Source of the DNA: Cereibacter sphaeroides
GTDB taxonomy: Bacteria > Pseudomonadota > Alphaproteobacteria > Rhodobacterales > Rhodobacteraceae
Assembly (NCBI GenBank): GCA_003243455.1
Contig: QFQS01000005.1
Coordinates: forward strand, 104,790-168,789
Direction of reading: 5' to 3'
Length of the DNA: 64,000 nucleotides
Within the stretch, counting starts at the first letter, position 1; every line of letters begins with the position of its first letter. Positions 16,681 to 25,083 of the stretch are shown in pieces. A model generated the notes under the pieces. That model saw only the letters and a list, made by a program, of their open reading frames with translations. It made no database searches and had not been told where the DNA came from. The position numbers were made by a program, and so were the translations under genes.

Positions 16681-17579
16681 CCGTGCGCATCGGGATCAAC
16701 CCGATTACCTGGACCAACGATGACGTGCCCGAGCTTGGCGGCGATACCCCGCTGGAAACCTGCCTGTCCGAAACGAAGAAGGCGGGATATGCCGGGACAG
16801 AGCTTGGCGGCAAGTTCCCGCGGGATGCGAAGGTGCTGAAGCCCATCCTCGACGGCTACGGTCTTGACCTGATCTCGGGCTGGTACGACGGCCGCTGCGC
16901 CGAGAATACCGTCGATGAAGAGATCGCGGCGATTGCGCCGCACCTGACGCTTCTGCGCGAGATGGGCTGCGACGTTGTTGTTTATGCCGATACCTCGCTC
17001 GGTCGCCACGGCGCAATCTGGGGACCGATTTCGCAGCGCCCCCGGCTGGATGCCTCGGACTGGCCGTCATACGGTCGCAAGCTGACCAAACTGGCTGACC
17101 GTATGGCCTCTGACTTCGGCATCGGCATGGCCTTTCACCACCACATGGGCACCATCGTGGAGACTGACGAAGAAGTCGGTCTGCTAATGAATCACACTGG
17201 CCCCGAGGTCGGCTTGCTTTACGATACGGGCCATTCGATCTTTTCGGGCGGCGATCCGGTGGCGCTGCTCAAGTCGCATGTGGGCCGGATCGTGCATGTC
17301 CACTGCAAGGATTCCCGGCACGTCATCCTTGAGAAGGCGCGCAGGACTGACAGCAGCTTCATGGATGCGGTGATCGAGGGCATCTTCACCATGCCGGGGG
17401 ACGGATTCATTGACTACCCGCTGATCCTGAAAATCCTGCATGATGCAGGCTATTCCGGCTGGCTGGTGGTCGAGGCGGAACAGGACCCGAAAAAGGCCGA
17501 TCCGCTGACCTATGCGACGATGGGCTTCAAGAACTTGTCGCGCATGGCAAAAGAGGCAGGGTTCACAGTCAGGGGTTAG
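16677..17579 (+). CDS. iolE: myo-inosose-2 dehydratase (IolE/MocC family)
   Basis: A 300-residue TIM-barrel protein. The N-terminus (RIGINPITWTNDDVPELGG, then PLETCLSE and GTELGGKFPRD) is characteristic of IolE, which dehydrates 2-keto-myo-inositol to a diketo-hydroxy-cyclohexane. Metal-site candidates are in AFHHHMGT, LLYDTGH, HVHCKD and VVEAEQDP. MocC of rhizopine clusters belongs to the same family, so an inosamine-derived ketone is also a possible substrate. It overlaps the upstream dehydrogenase by 4 nt. Downstream inositol genes (iolB, iolC, iolD) are not in this window. Confidence 0.88.
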   Translation: MTVRIGINPITWTNDDVPELGGDTPLETCLSETKKAGYAGTELGGKFPRDAKVLKPILDGYGLDLISGWYDGRCAENTVDEEIAAIAPHLTLLREMGCDVVVYADTSLGRHGAIWGPISQRPRLDASDWPSYGRKLTKLADRMASDFGIGMAFHHHMGTIVETDEEVGLLMNHTGPEVGLLYDTGHSIFSGGDPVALLKSHVGRIVHVHCKDSRHVILEKARRTDSSFMDAVIEGIFTMPGDGFIDYPLILKILHDAGYSGWLVVEAEQDPKKADPLTYATMGFKNLSRMAKEAGFTVRG

Positions 17580-17654
17580 ATACCGATCCGGCAAGACAGC
17601 AAAGCGGAAGCCCACCAGAACAATCCGGGGGCACCAATAACAGGGAGAATGCAA

Positions 17655-18623
17655 ATGTTAGATCGTCTGAAGTTTCTGCCCGCGGCCGCTATAGCCTTGG
17701 GTTTTGTCGCCAGTGCCGCTATGGCCGAGGGTCTGAAACCGGCCTCCGATGTCAAGATCGCAGTCGTGGTGCATGGCGCATCGTCCGACGCCTATTGGTC
17801 GGTGGTAAAGCGCGGCGTCGACGATGCCGCCGCAGCCACTGGCGCGCAGGTCCAGTACATCGCGCCGCAGGTATTCGACAGTGTCGAACAGGCACGTCTG
17901 ATCGAGGCTGCCGTCGCGACAAAGCCGGACGGCATCGTCATTTCGCTGCCTGACAAGGATGCGCTGTCCTCGGCCGTCAAGTCGGCGCTCGACGCAGGCA
18001 TTCCCGTCATCAACATCGACTCGGGCGAAGTCGCGGGCGAGGAACTGGGCATTCCGATGTATATCGGCACGACCTCGGAATACCTTGCGGGCATCAAGGC
18101 AGGCGAGCGTCTGGGCGCTGCCGGCATCCTGAAGGTGGCCTGCATCAACCACGAAGTCGGCAACATCAGCCTGGATGAGCGCTGCCAGGGCATCAAGGAC
18201 GGTCTGGCAAAATCGGGCGGTGTATCCGAAGTGGTGGCCGTCACACAGGATCCCGCCGATGTCACCCGTCGGGTCGAGGCTTATCTTGCGTCTAGCCCCG
18301 ATACGCAGGCGGTCTTCACCACAGGCACGGCGGGCGCCAACCCGCTGATCAAGTATTTCGACGAGCAGGATCTGTGGTCGAAGTACAAGCTGTTCACCTA
18401 TGATCTCGGGCCTGAAATCCTGCAATCGGTCGCCGACGGCAAGATGGGCTTCGGCATCGACGGCCAGCAATACCTGATGGGCTACCTGCCAGTCATCCTG
18501 CTGACGCAAAAAGCGACACATGGCCTTTGGGTGCAGAACGACACCTACACCGGGCCGCTGTTCATCGACACGCCCGAGGCGGCGAAGGCGGTGCAGGCCC
18601 TGTCGAAAGAAGGCACGCGCTAG
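17655..18623 (+). CDS. sugar ABC transporter substrate-binding protein
   Basis: A 322-residue periplasmic ribose-type binding protein. ATG at 17655 is chosen over 17649 because AGGGAGA then lies about 8 nt upstream. The signal peptide (LDRLKF, hydrophobic core, AMA-E) is clear. The mature part has the type-1 fold: VVVHGASSDAYW, GIVISLPDKDAL, YIGTTSEYLAGIKAGERLG and TTGTAGANPLIKY. MocB of rhizopine clusters is such a protein. It follows iolE by 75 bp and leads the ABC part of the operon; a strong hairpin separates it from the permease. Confidence 0.92.
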   Translation: MLDRLKFLPAAAIALGFVASAAMAEGLKPASDVKIAVVVHGASSDAYWSVVKRGVDDAAAATGAQVQYIAPQVFDSVEQARLIEAAVATKPDGIVISLPDKDALSSAVKSALDAGIPVINIDSGEVAGEELGIPMYIGTTSEYLAGIKAGERLGAAGILKVACINHEVGNISLDERCQGIKDGLAKSGGVSEVVAVTQDPADVTRRVEAYLASSPDTQAVFTTGTAGANPLIKYFDEQDLWSKYKLFTYDLGPEILQSVADGKMGFGIDGQQYLMGYLPVILLTQKATHGLWVQNDTYTGPLFIDTPEAAKAVQALSKEGTR

Positions 18624-18639
18624 GCGCAGCACCTCTCGC

Positions 18640-18662
18640 CGGGAGCGGCCCGCCCGCTCCCG
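18640..18662 (+). other. intercistronic hairpin after the binding-protein gene
   Basis: CGGGAGCGG (18640-18648) and CCGCTCCCG (18654-18662) form a perfect 9-bp GC-rich stem with a 5-nt loop, without a following U-run. Such hairpins after binding-protein genes protect the upstream mRNA or attenuate readthrough, giving more binding protein than permease. The same layout recurs at 28538 and 48657 in this window. Confidence 0.65.
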
Positions 18663-18695
18663 ACCCATCGCCCCAGGCTTGCGAGACAACCCAAG

Positions 18696-19856
18696 ATGAC
18701 TGAACCCACCTTGCCAGCCCACGGCAGGACCGCCCCGGAAATAGTTCGAAAGTCGATCAGCCTGCCTGACGAGCGTGTCGCCCGGGCCAGCCTTCTGATC
18801 CGCCTGATGCGGCGGCCAGAGGCGGGGGTGGTCCTCGGGCTTCTGGCGACCATCGTGATCTTCGCGCTGCTGCCGGGTGCCAGGTCGCTCTACTCGCTGC
18901 AAGGCGCGATGACCTTCCTGACGCTTTCCGCAGAACTCGGCATCCTTGCGGCAGCGGTGGCGCTCCTGATCATCGCTGGTGAGTTCGATCTGTCGATCGG
19001 CTCGATGGTGGGCTTTGCCGGCATCGTCATCGGCCTGCTGGTGACGGAACTCGGCTGGCCGCTCTGGGCCTCGATCGGATCGGCCTTCGTCGTGGCGATT
19101 ATGGTCGGTTATCTCAACGGCCTCATCACCGTAAAGACGCGCCTTCCGTCCTTCATCGTCACGCTCGCCTCGCTGTTCATCCTGCGGGGCCTGTCGATCG
19201 GCATCACCCGGGCGGTGACGGGGCGGACGCAAATACCCTACATCCTCGACGCGCCCTCCGACCCATGGACGGCCGGCCTGTTCAACGGCCATGTCCTGAC
19301 CGGCCTCTTTCACTGGATGGGCACGCAGGGCTGGATCGCGACCAAGGGGGACGGAACCCCGTTCGTTCCGGGAATTCCCATGTCCATCGTTTGGTGGCTC
19401 GTCGTGACTGCGGTCGCCGGATGGGTTCTTACACGAACCCGCTTTGGGAACTGGATCTACGCCTCGGGCGGCGATTCCACCGTGGCGCGCAACGTTGGCG
19501 TGCCGGTCATGCGGGTTAAGATCACGCTTTTCATCGCCACCGCCTGCGCCGCGACGCTGCTGGCCACGATCCAGGTCATGGAGGCCGGTTCGGCCGATAC
19601 GGTCCGTGGTACGCAGAAGGAATTCGAGGCGATCATTGCGGCCGTCATAGGTGGCGTGCTGCTGACGGGGGGCTATGGCACCGTGCTGGGCGCGGCCTTC
19701 GGCGCGCTGATCTTCGGCCTGGTGCAGATGGGTATCTTCTACACAGGTATCGACACCGACTGGTTCAAGGTCTTCCTCGGCCTCGTCATCCTTGCCGCCG
19801 TGCTGGTCAACAACTACGGTCGCGCCCGCGCCCTTGGTGAAAGGGTCGGATCATGA
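18696..19856 (+). CDS. sugar ABC transporter permease (RbsC type)
   Basis: A 386-residue inner-membrane permease with about ten hydrophobic helices and the family motif GEFDLSIGSMVGFAG near residue 90, followed by NGLITVKTRLPSFIVTLASL. It is longer than the usual 320-340 residues. A roughly 35-residue N-terminal extension precedes the first helix, and there is an extra loop around residues 185-230 (PSDPWTAGLF to DGTPFVPG). It overlaps the ATPase gene by 4 nt. It forms the channel for the ligand of the upstream binding protein. Confidence 0.93.
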   Translation: MTEPTLPAHGRTAPEIVRKSISLPDERVARASLLIRLMRRPEAGVVLGLLATIVIFALLPGARSLYSLQGAMTFLTLSAELGILAAAVALLIIAGEFDLSIGSMVGFAGIVIGLLVTELGWPLWASIGSAFVVAIMVGYLNGLITVKTRLPSFIVTLASLFILRGLSIGITRAVTGRTQIPYILDAPSDPWTAGLFNGHVLTGLFHWMGTQGWIATKGDGTPFVPGIPMSIVWWLVVTAVAGWVLTRTRFGNWIYASGGDSTVARNVGVPVMRVKITLFIATACAATLLATIQVMEAGSADTVRGTQKEFEAIIAAVIGGVLLTGGYGTVLGAAFGALIFGLVQMGIFYTGIDTDWFKVFLGLVILAAVLVNNYGRARALGERVGS

Positions 19857-20644
19857 CAACCCCGGCAATCGAGCTTCGCAACGTATCCAAACATTTCGGG
19901 TCCGTCATCGCGCTGAACGATGTCAGCATCGCCGTCAATCCCGGCGAGGTGCATTGCCTGCTGGGCGACAACGGCGCGGGCAAATCGACACTGATCAAGA
20001 TCCTCTCGGGCGTCCATCGCCCGACCGAAGGGCAGATCCTGCTCGACGGCCAGCCCGCCACCTTCAACTCGCCGCGCGATGCCACCGATGCGGGCGTGGC
20101 CACCGTGTTCCAGGACCTTGGCCTGATCCCGCTGATGTCGATCTCGCGCAACTTCTTCCTGGGGCGCGAGCCGGTGAAGGGCGTCTTCCCCTTCCGCCGC
20201 TTCGATACCGACCATGCCAACAAGGTCGCGCGACAGGCGCTGATCGACGTGGGCATCCAGGTGCGCGACCCGACGCAAGCCGTCGGCACCCTGTCGGGGG
20301 GCGAACGTCAGTCCGTCGCCATCGCCCGCGCCATCCATTTCGGCGCGCGGGTGATCATCCTTGACGAGCCGACCTCGGCGCTTGGCGTCCACCAGGCGGC
20401 GATGGTTCTGAAGTTCGTGATCGAGGCGCGTCTGCGCGGGCTGGCCGTCATCCTGATCACGCACAACATCAACCACGCCTATCCTGTCGCCGATACCTTC
20501 ACGCTTCTCAATCGCGGCACCTCCAAAGGCACATTCCGCAAGGCCGACATCAGCCGCGAAGAAGTCGTGCGCATCATGTCGGGCGGCGAGGATATGGAGG
20601 CGGTAGAGCGCGAGATCGAAGATCTTCTGGATCAAACGCGATGA
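19853..20644 (+). CDS. sugar ABC transporter ATP-binding protein (single domain)
   Basis: A 263-residue ATPase with Walker A GDNGAGKST, signature LSGGERQ and Walker B VIILDEPTS. It has one nucleotide-binding domain, unlike the two-domain RbsA-type ATPases of the other two complete systems here, so it would act as a homodimer. It overlaps the permease before it and the ChbG-like gene after it by 4 nt each (ATGA). Confidence 0.93.
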   Translation: MTTPAIELRNVSKHFGSVIALNDVSIAVNPGEVHCLLGDNGAGKSTLIKILSGVHRPTEGQILLDGQPATFNSPRDATDAGVATVFQDLGLIPLMSISRNFFLGREPVKGVFPFRRFDTDHANKVARQALIDVGIQVRDPTQAVGTLSGGERQSVAIARAIHFGARVIILDEPTSALGVHQAAMVLKFVIEARLRGLAVILITHNINHAYPVADTFTLLNRGTSKGTFRKADISREEVVRIMSGGEDMEAVEREIEDLLDQTR

Positions 20645-21513
20645 GCCGGCAGGTCGTGATCCATGCCGACGACCTTGGCATGAGTCATGGTGCCAACGCG
20701 GCTTTCGCCGAGCTTTGGGACATAGGCACCCTGACCAGCGGCTCGGTCATGGTGCCCTGCCCCTGGTTTTCCGAACTGGCCGCGATCGCGCGCGGGCGAC
20801 CCGACATGGACGTGGGCGTTCACCTGACGCTCACCAGCGAGATGAAGGGCTATCGCTGGCGTCCCCTCACGCGGCCCCCGGCCTCGTCCGGCCTGACAGA
20901 TGCCGAGGGTTTCTTCCACCCGGACGTCCCCACCCTGCGATTGCGCGCCGATCCCGCAGCGATCGAGGCCGAACTTCGCGCCCAGATCGAGGCGGCGCTG
21001 GCCGCAGGCATCGACGTCACCCACCTGGACGACCACATGGGCGCAGTTCTGGCCCCCGAATTCGCCGCCATCTACGCCCGCCTCGCCACCGAATACCGCC
21101 TGCCGCCCCTGTTCTGCGCCTCGCTCGCCGATTACGGCGGCCAGCACAACATGACCGGCATCGGGGCCGACGCCTTCGCACCGGGCGTGGAACAGGCGCG
21201 CAGGCTCGGCTTCCCCATCTTCGACCGGATCATCGAGACCGACTTGGCACCCACTACCCCCGCCGCCACCGCCTATCCGGCGATGGTCAAGGCGATCCCG
21301 CCCGGACTGACCTTCCTCGCCCTGCACTTCACCAAACCGGGCGAGATCGAGGTCATCGACCCCGCGTTTCACCACCTCCGAACCGCCGAATACACCGTTT
21401 TCCGCTCCCCCGCCTTTGCCGACTGGCTGGCGGCACAGGACCTCGAACTGATCGGCATGCGCGCCATGCGGGATGCCTGGCGGGCTGAACACAAGCAAAA
21501 GGTATCGACATGA
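20641..21513 (+). CDS. ChbG/YdjC family carbohydrate deacetylase-like protein
   Basis: A 290-residue protein of the ChbG/HpnK family, whose members remove N-acetyl groups from sugars such as diacetylchitobiose. Metal-site features are the N-terminal HADDLGMS motif and a later THLDDHMGAV segment, with VGVHLTLTSE between. It is embedded by 4-nt overlaps between the ABC ATPase and a Gfo/Idh dehydrogenase, so it must act on the imported compound or a product. An N-acetylated amino-sugar or amino-cyclitol is the simplest idea (inference). Confidence 0.85.
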   Translation: MSRQVVIHADDLGMSHGANAAFAELWDIGTLTSGSVMVPCPWFSELAAIARGRPDMDVGVHLTLTSEMKGYRWRPLTRPPASSGLTDAEGFFHPDVPTLRLRADPAAIEAELRAQIEAALAAGIDVTHLDDHMGAVLAPEFAAIYARLATEYRLPPLFCASLADYGGQHNMTGIGADAFAPGVEQARRLGFPIFDRIIETDLAPTTPAATAYPAMVKAIPPGLTFLALHFTKPGEIEVIDPAFHHLRTAEYTVFRSPAFADWLAAQDLELIGMRAMRDAWRAEHKQKVST

Positions 21514-22628
21514 ACCGTCTCGGCGTGGCCCTGATCGGCACAGGCTTCATGGGCAAGTGCCACGCGCTCGCCTTCGGCTCGCTCCGCACGGCCTATGGCG
21601 ACATGCCGGTGATCGACCGCGTTGCGCTGTGCGACGTCGATGCGAACCACGCCGCCGCATGCGCCTCGGCCTTCGGCTTTGCCCGCGCCACGACCGACTG
21701 GCGCGACCTTTTGGCTGACCCCGCCATCGACCTGATCTCCGTCACCTCGCCAAACGGGTTACACCGCGAAATGGCTGTCGCAGCGCTTCAGGCCGGAAAA
21801 CACGTGTGGTGCGAAAAGCCGATGGCCCTGACCATCGAAGATGCCGAAGCGATGGCCGAGGCCGCCGCGAAATCCGGCAAGGCCACAGCGCTCGGTTACG
21901 GCTACCTGCAGAACCCGGCAATCCAAGAGGCGCGCCGCCTGATCGCCGAGGGCGCCATCGGCACCCCCTTCGATTTCCGCGGCAGCGTGGACGAAGATTA
22001 CATGGCCGATCCCAGCCTGCCCTGGTCCTGGCGGCTGCGGGCCAGTGACGCAGGCCTCGGCACGCTGGGGGACCTCACCGTCCATCTGATCTCGCTCGCC
22101 CGGACGTTGATGGGAGAAATCTCCGCCCTCTCCGCCATGGTCGACACCGTCCACCGCGAAAGGCCGAAACCCGGCGGCGGCACGGCAGAGGTCGAGAATG
22201 ACGACATCGCCCACGCCCTGATCCGCTTCACCTCCGGCGCACGCGGCACCATGGCCTCCAGCCGCATCGCCCATGGCCGCAAGAACGGCCTCGCCGTCGA
22301 GGTTCACGGCTCCAAAGGCACGCTGTGGCTGAACAACGAGCGGATGAACGAGCTGAACCTCTATATCGCCGACGGCCCGCCTGAGAGCAGAGGCTTCCGT
22401 CGGATACTGTCTGCCCCGACACATGGCGATTACGCCCGCCTTTGCCCCGCGCCGGGGCATGGGCTTGGGTTCAACGAACTGAAAGTCATCGAACTGGCCG
22501 AACTCGTAAAGGCGATCCGGGGCGTCCCATCGCGCTCGGTGAACTTCGATGAGGGATTGCGCATCGAACGTGTCATCCACGCTTTTGCCGCCTCGTCAGG
22601 CACAGGGAACTGGGTGGACCTGGCCTGA
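21510..22628 (+). CDS. Gfo/Idh/MocA family oxidoreductase (paralogue of 5135-6265)
   Basis: A 372-residue NAD(P)-dependent dehydrogenase with ALIGTGFMGKCHAL at the N-terminus and HVWCEKPMALT near residue 95. It resembles the protein at 5135-6265 along its whole length, down to LCPAPGHGLGFNELKVIEL near the C-terminus. The two therefore probably act on related substrates imported by different routes. It overlaps the ChbG-like gene by 4 nt and is the last gene of the six-gene operon starting at 15562. Confidence 0.88.
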   Translation: MNRLGVALIGTGFMGKCHALAFGSLRTAYGDMPVIDRVALCDVDANHAAACASAFGFARATTDWRDLLADPAIDLISVTSPNGLHREMAVAALQAGKHVWCEKPMALTIEDAEAMAEAAAKSGKATALGYGYLQNPAIQEARRLIAEGAIGTPFDFRGSVDEDYMADPSLPWSWRLRASDAGLGTLGDLTVHLISLARTLMGEISALSAMVDTVHRERPKPGGGTAEVENDDIAHALIRFTSGARGTMASSRIAHGRKNGLAVEVHGSKGTLWLNNERMNELNLYIADGPPESRGFRRILSAPTHGDYARLCPAPGHGLGFNELKVIELAELVKAIRGVPSRSVNFDEGLRIERVIHAFAASSGTGNWVDLA

Positions 22629-22848
22629 AGTAGCGAGTTACAGCTCAATTTCAGAAATGGCAGACTTGCGCAAAGTTGGCGCGTCGATATGGGCCAGTGA
22701 CTTATCTGTGCGGTGTTAGAAGATGCCCAATATTTAGATTATCGCGGATACCCCCGCAAATATCCCCAAGTTACGCCGGGAAATCACATCTAATCTGTTG
22801 ACAGCTCGCCTGACAGTGGCCGTACAGTCGTGACACAATGGGGCAAGT
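22629..22848. other. 220-bp intergenic region upstream of an RpiR gene
   Basis: No gene is seen. The stretch is AT-richer than its surroundings and ends with a TTGACA box (22797-22802) some 46 bp before the RpiR start, which may be part of its promoter. No terminator for the preceding operon is obvious. Confidence 0.4.
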
Positions 22849-23766
22849 ATGAAAAACGTCACCTCACTGACCCTTGCCGAGCGGATGCGGCGCGCCCTTC
22901 CGGGGATGAGCCCGGGAGAGCGCCGTATCGTGCGGCTGTGCCTTGCGCTCAATGCGCCGGAAGAACTGGCGACCGTTGCGATCATGGCGGAGGCTGCCGG
23001 TGTAAGTCCGCCGACCGTCTTGCGCGCATTGGACAAGATCGGCTTTGACCATTTCGGAGCCTTCCGCGAGGTCGCGATGGCAGAAATTGCGGCGCGCCAC
23101 CAATCCGCCTTCGCACAGATGAGGCGCGGCACGGCAAGCGGTGCCGATCCGCTGGCGGCGATGCTCAAGGCACTGGGCGATGCGGTGCGCGACACGTTCG
23201 ACCGTCTGGATCAGGGCGAACTTGCCAATGCCATCGACCTTCTCGCCGATCCCAGACTTCGGCAGATCTTCACCGGCGGCCGGTTCAGCCATTCTCTGGC
23301 CGAGCAGTTGCATGCGCATGTCAACCTCATGCGCCCTGGAACCGAGTTGCTGAGCTATTCCGGTCATGGCCGAACGTCACGGCTGGTGGATATCGGGCGT
23401 TCGCATGTTGTGACGCTGTTCGACTTTCGCCGCTATGAACGCGAAACGGTCGAACTGGCCCACGGCGCCAAGCGCAAACGCGCCAAGATCGTGCTGATCA
23501 CCGATCAATGGATGTCGCCCATCGCCGACTGGGCGGATGCCGTTCTGGTGGCAGAGGTGCAAAGCGCCTCGCCCTTCGACACGATGGTGCCGGGTCTCGC
23601 CTTGGTCGAGACCATGATCAGCCTATTGCATGCACGCCTGAGCGGCGCGACCGAGCGCCTGGCCCAGTTTGAAACCGCCTCGGGGCGGTTTGAATGGGTT
23701 GGGTTCGACACGCCAGCACAGGACGCCACCTTGTCGGCGGGCGAGTTTGGAGACCACGCGGAATGA
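22849..23766 (+). CDS. MurR/RpiR family transcriptional regulator
   Basis: A 305-residue regulator with an N-terminal RpiR helix-turn-helix (LATVAIMAEAAGVSPPTVLR) and a C-terminal SIS sugar-phosphate-binding domain (FTGGRFSHSLAEQLHAH, VTLFDFRRYE, ITDQWMSPIADWAD). It is related to the RpiR at 38262-39131, including the TDQWMSP segment. It overlaps the glutamine-synthetase-like gene by 4 nt (ATGA), so it is co-translated with the genes it probably controls. Confidence 0.92.
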   Translation: MKNVTSLTLAERMRRALPGMSPGERRIVRLCLALNAPEELATVAIMAEAAGVSPPTVLRALDKIGFDHFGAFREVAMAEIAARHQSAFAQMRRGTASGADPLAAMLKALGDAVRDTFDRLDQGELANAIDLLADPRLRQIFTGGRFSHSLAEQLHAHVNLMRPGTELLSYSGHGRTSRLVDIGRSHVVTLFDFRRYERETVELAHGAKRKRAKIVLITDQWMSPIADWADAVLVAEVQSASPFDTMVPGLALVETMISLLHARLSGATERLAQFETASGRFEWVGFDTPAQDATLSAGEFGDHAE

Positions 23767-25073
23767 GCGATACCGGCATCACCTACCTGCTGTGGCACGA
23801 TCTGGTGGGCGTCACACGGACGCGCGGCGTGCCGTCGCGCGACATCGAACGGCGCTATGGCAGCGGGCTTGGCTGGGCGCGGGCGGGTCAGGCCCTGACC
23901 GCATTTGGCAATATCGTCGACAACTCCTGGGGTCCGATGGACGAGGTCCGGCAGATCCCCGACCGCGCGGCGCATTTCACCATTCCCGGCAAGGGCGACC
24001 TGCCCGATTTCAACGCGGTCATCTGCAATTCCATGGCGGAGCCTGGCATGCCCTGGGCGTGTTGCGGTCGAAGCTTCCTTGCATCTGCACTGGCCGAGCT
24101 TGAGACGGAAACCGGCCTGACAATCTTTGCGAGTTTCGAGCACGAGTATTCGCTGACGGGGCGGGATTTCGTTCCGTCATCTCCCTTCTCGATAGCCGCA
24201 GCCCGGCAGAAGAATGACTATCTGACCGAACTGGAGGCCGCACTTACCACCGCCGGTGTCACCACATACACGCTGGAGCCCGAATATGGTTCAGGCCAGT
24301 ATGAGGTGGCCTGCGCGCCCGAGATGGGAATGCGTGCCGCCGATGCCTGCCTGATTGCGCGTGAGACGATCCGCGAAATCTCGCGCCGCTATGGATTGCA
24401 GGCATCGTTCACGCCGAAACCCGCCCGTGATGCGGTGGGCAATGGCGCGCATATCCACCTGAGCCTTGTCCAGCCCGACGGCAAGAACATCACCTGGGAT
24501 GCGAAAGGTCCAATGGAGTTGAGCGAGGTTGCAGCGCAATTCAGCGCCGGGATTCTCGACCACCTCGACGCGTTGCTGGCCATCACCGCGCCCTCCCCTG
24601 TGTCCTATTTCCGGCTTGGCCCGCACCACTGGAGCACTGGATACCGTGCCATCGGTCTACAGAACCGCGAGGCGGCTTTGCGGATCACACCGGGCGTGGG
24701 CGGCGAGGATGCCCGCCGCAAGGGACATAACATCGAATACCGGCCCTGCGATGGCGTCGCCTCTCCCTATCTGGTGCTGGGTGCGCTGGTGCGGGCCGGG
24801 CTGGACGGTATCCGGCGCGGATTGTCCTGCCCTCCGGGTGTTACCGAGGATCCGGCGGACATGAGCGAAGAGGCGCGGCAGGCTGCGGGCATCAAGGCGC
24901 TGAACACCTCGCTTGCTGCTTCACTTGATGCCTTGCTGGCGGATAAGACCGCCTGCAACTGGTTCGGCCAGGAGATGCTGGAAGTCTACATCGCCCTTAA
25001 GAGGTGGGAGGTCGCCGCCGCTGCCGAATGGGGCGAAGACACCACTTTTGCCCGTTATCGCGACGCCTATTGA
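23763..25073 (+). CDS. glutamine synthetase family protein (gamma-glutamyl-amine ligase-like)
   Basis: A 436-residue member of the GlnA superfamily. Metal and ATP residues are visible: Glu of FASFEHEYS, Glu of EPEYGSGQYEV, His of GNGAHIHLSL and the NRE of LQNREAALRI. It lacks the N-terminal and regulatory features of housekeeping GlnA, and its context is catabolic. It resembles the class that joins glutamate to amines (as PuuA does with putrescine). ATG at 23763 overlaps the RpiR gene; an amidohydrolase gene follows 10 bp later. The amine acceptor is unknown. Confidence 0.85.
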   Translation: MSDTGITYLLWHDLVGVTRTRGVPSRDIERRYGSGLGWARAGQALTAFGNIVDNSWGPMDEVRQIPDRAAHFTIPGKGDLPDFNAVICNSMAEPGMPWACCGRSFLASALAELETETGLTIFASFEHEYSLTGRDFVPSSPFSIAAARQKNDYLTELEAALTTAGVTTYTLEPEYGSGQYEVACAPEMGMRAADACLIARETIREISRRYGLQASFTPKPARDAVGNGAHIHLSLVQPDGKNITWDAKGPMELSEVAAQFSAGILDHLDALLAITAPSPVSYFRLGPHHWSTGYRAIGLQNREAALRITPGVGGEDARRKGHNIEYRPCDGVASPYLVLGALVRAGLDGIRRGLSCPPGVTEDPADMSEEARQAAGIKALNTSLAASLDALLADKTACNWFGQEMLEVYIALKRWEVAAAAEWGEDTTFARYRDAY

Positions 25074-25083
25074 GGAGATTGAC

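Noticed and set aside
17658..19313. 551-codon minus-strand open frame
   Set aside because: Antisense to the binding-protein and permease genes; composition is that of a GC-rich shadow frame.
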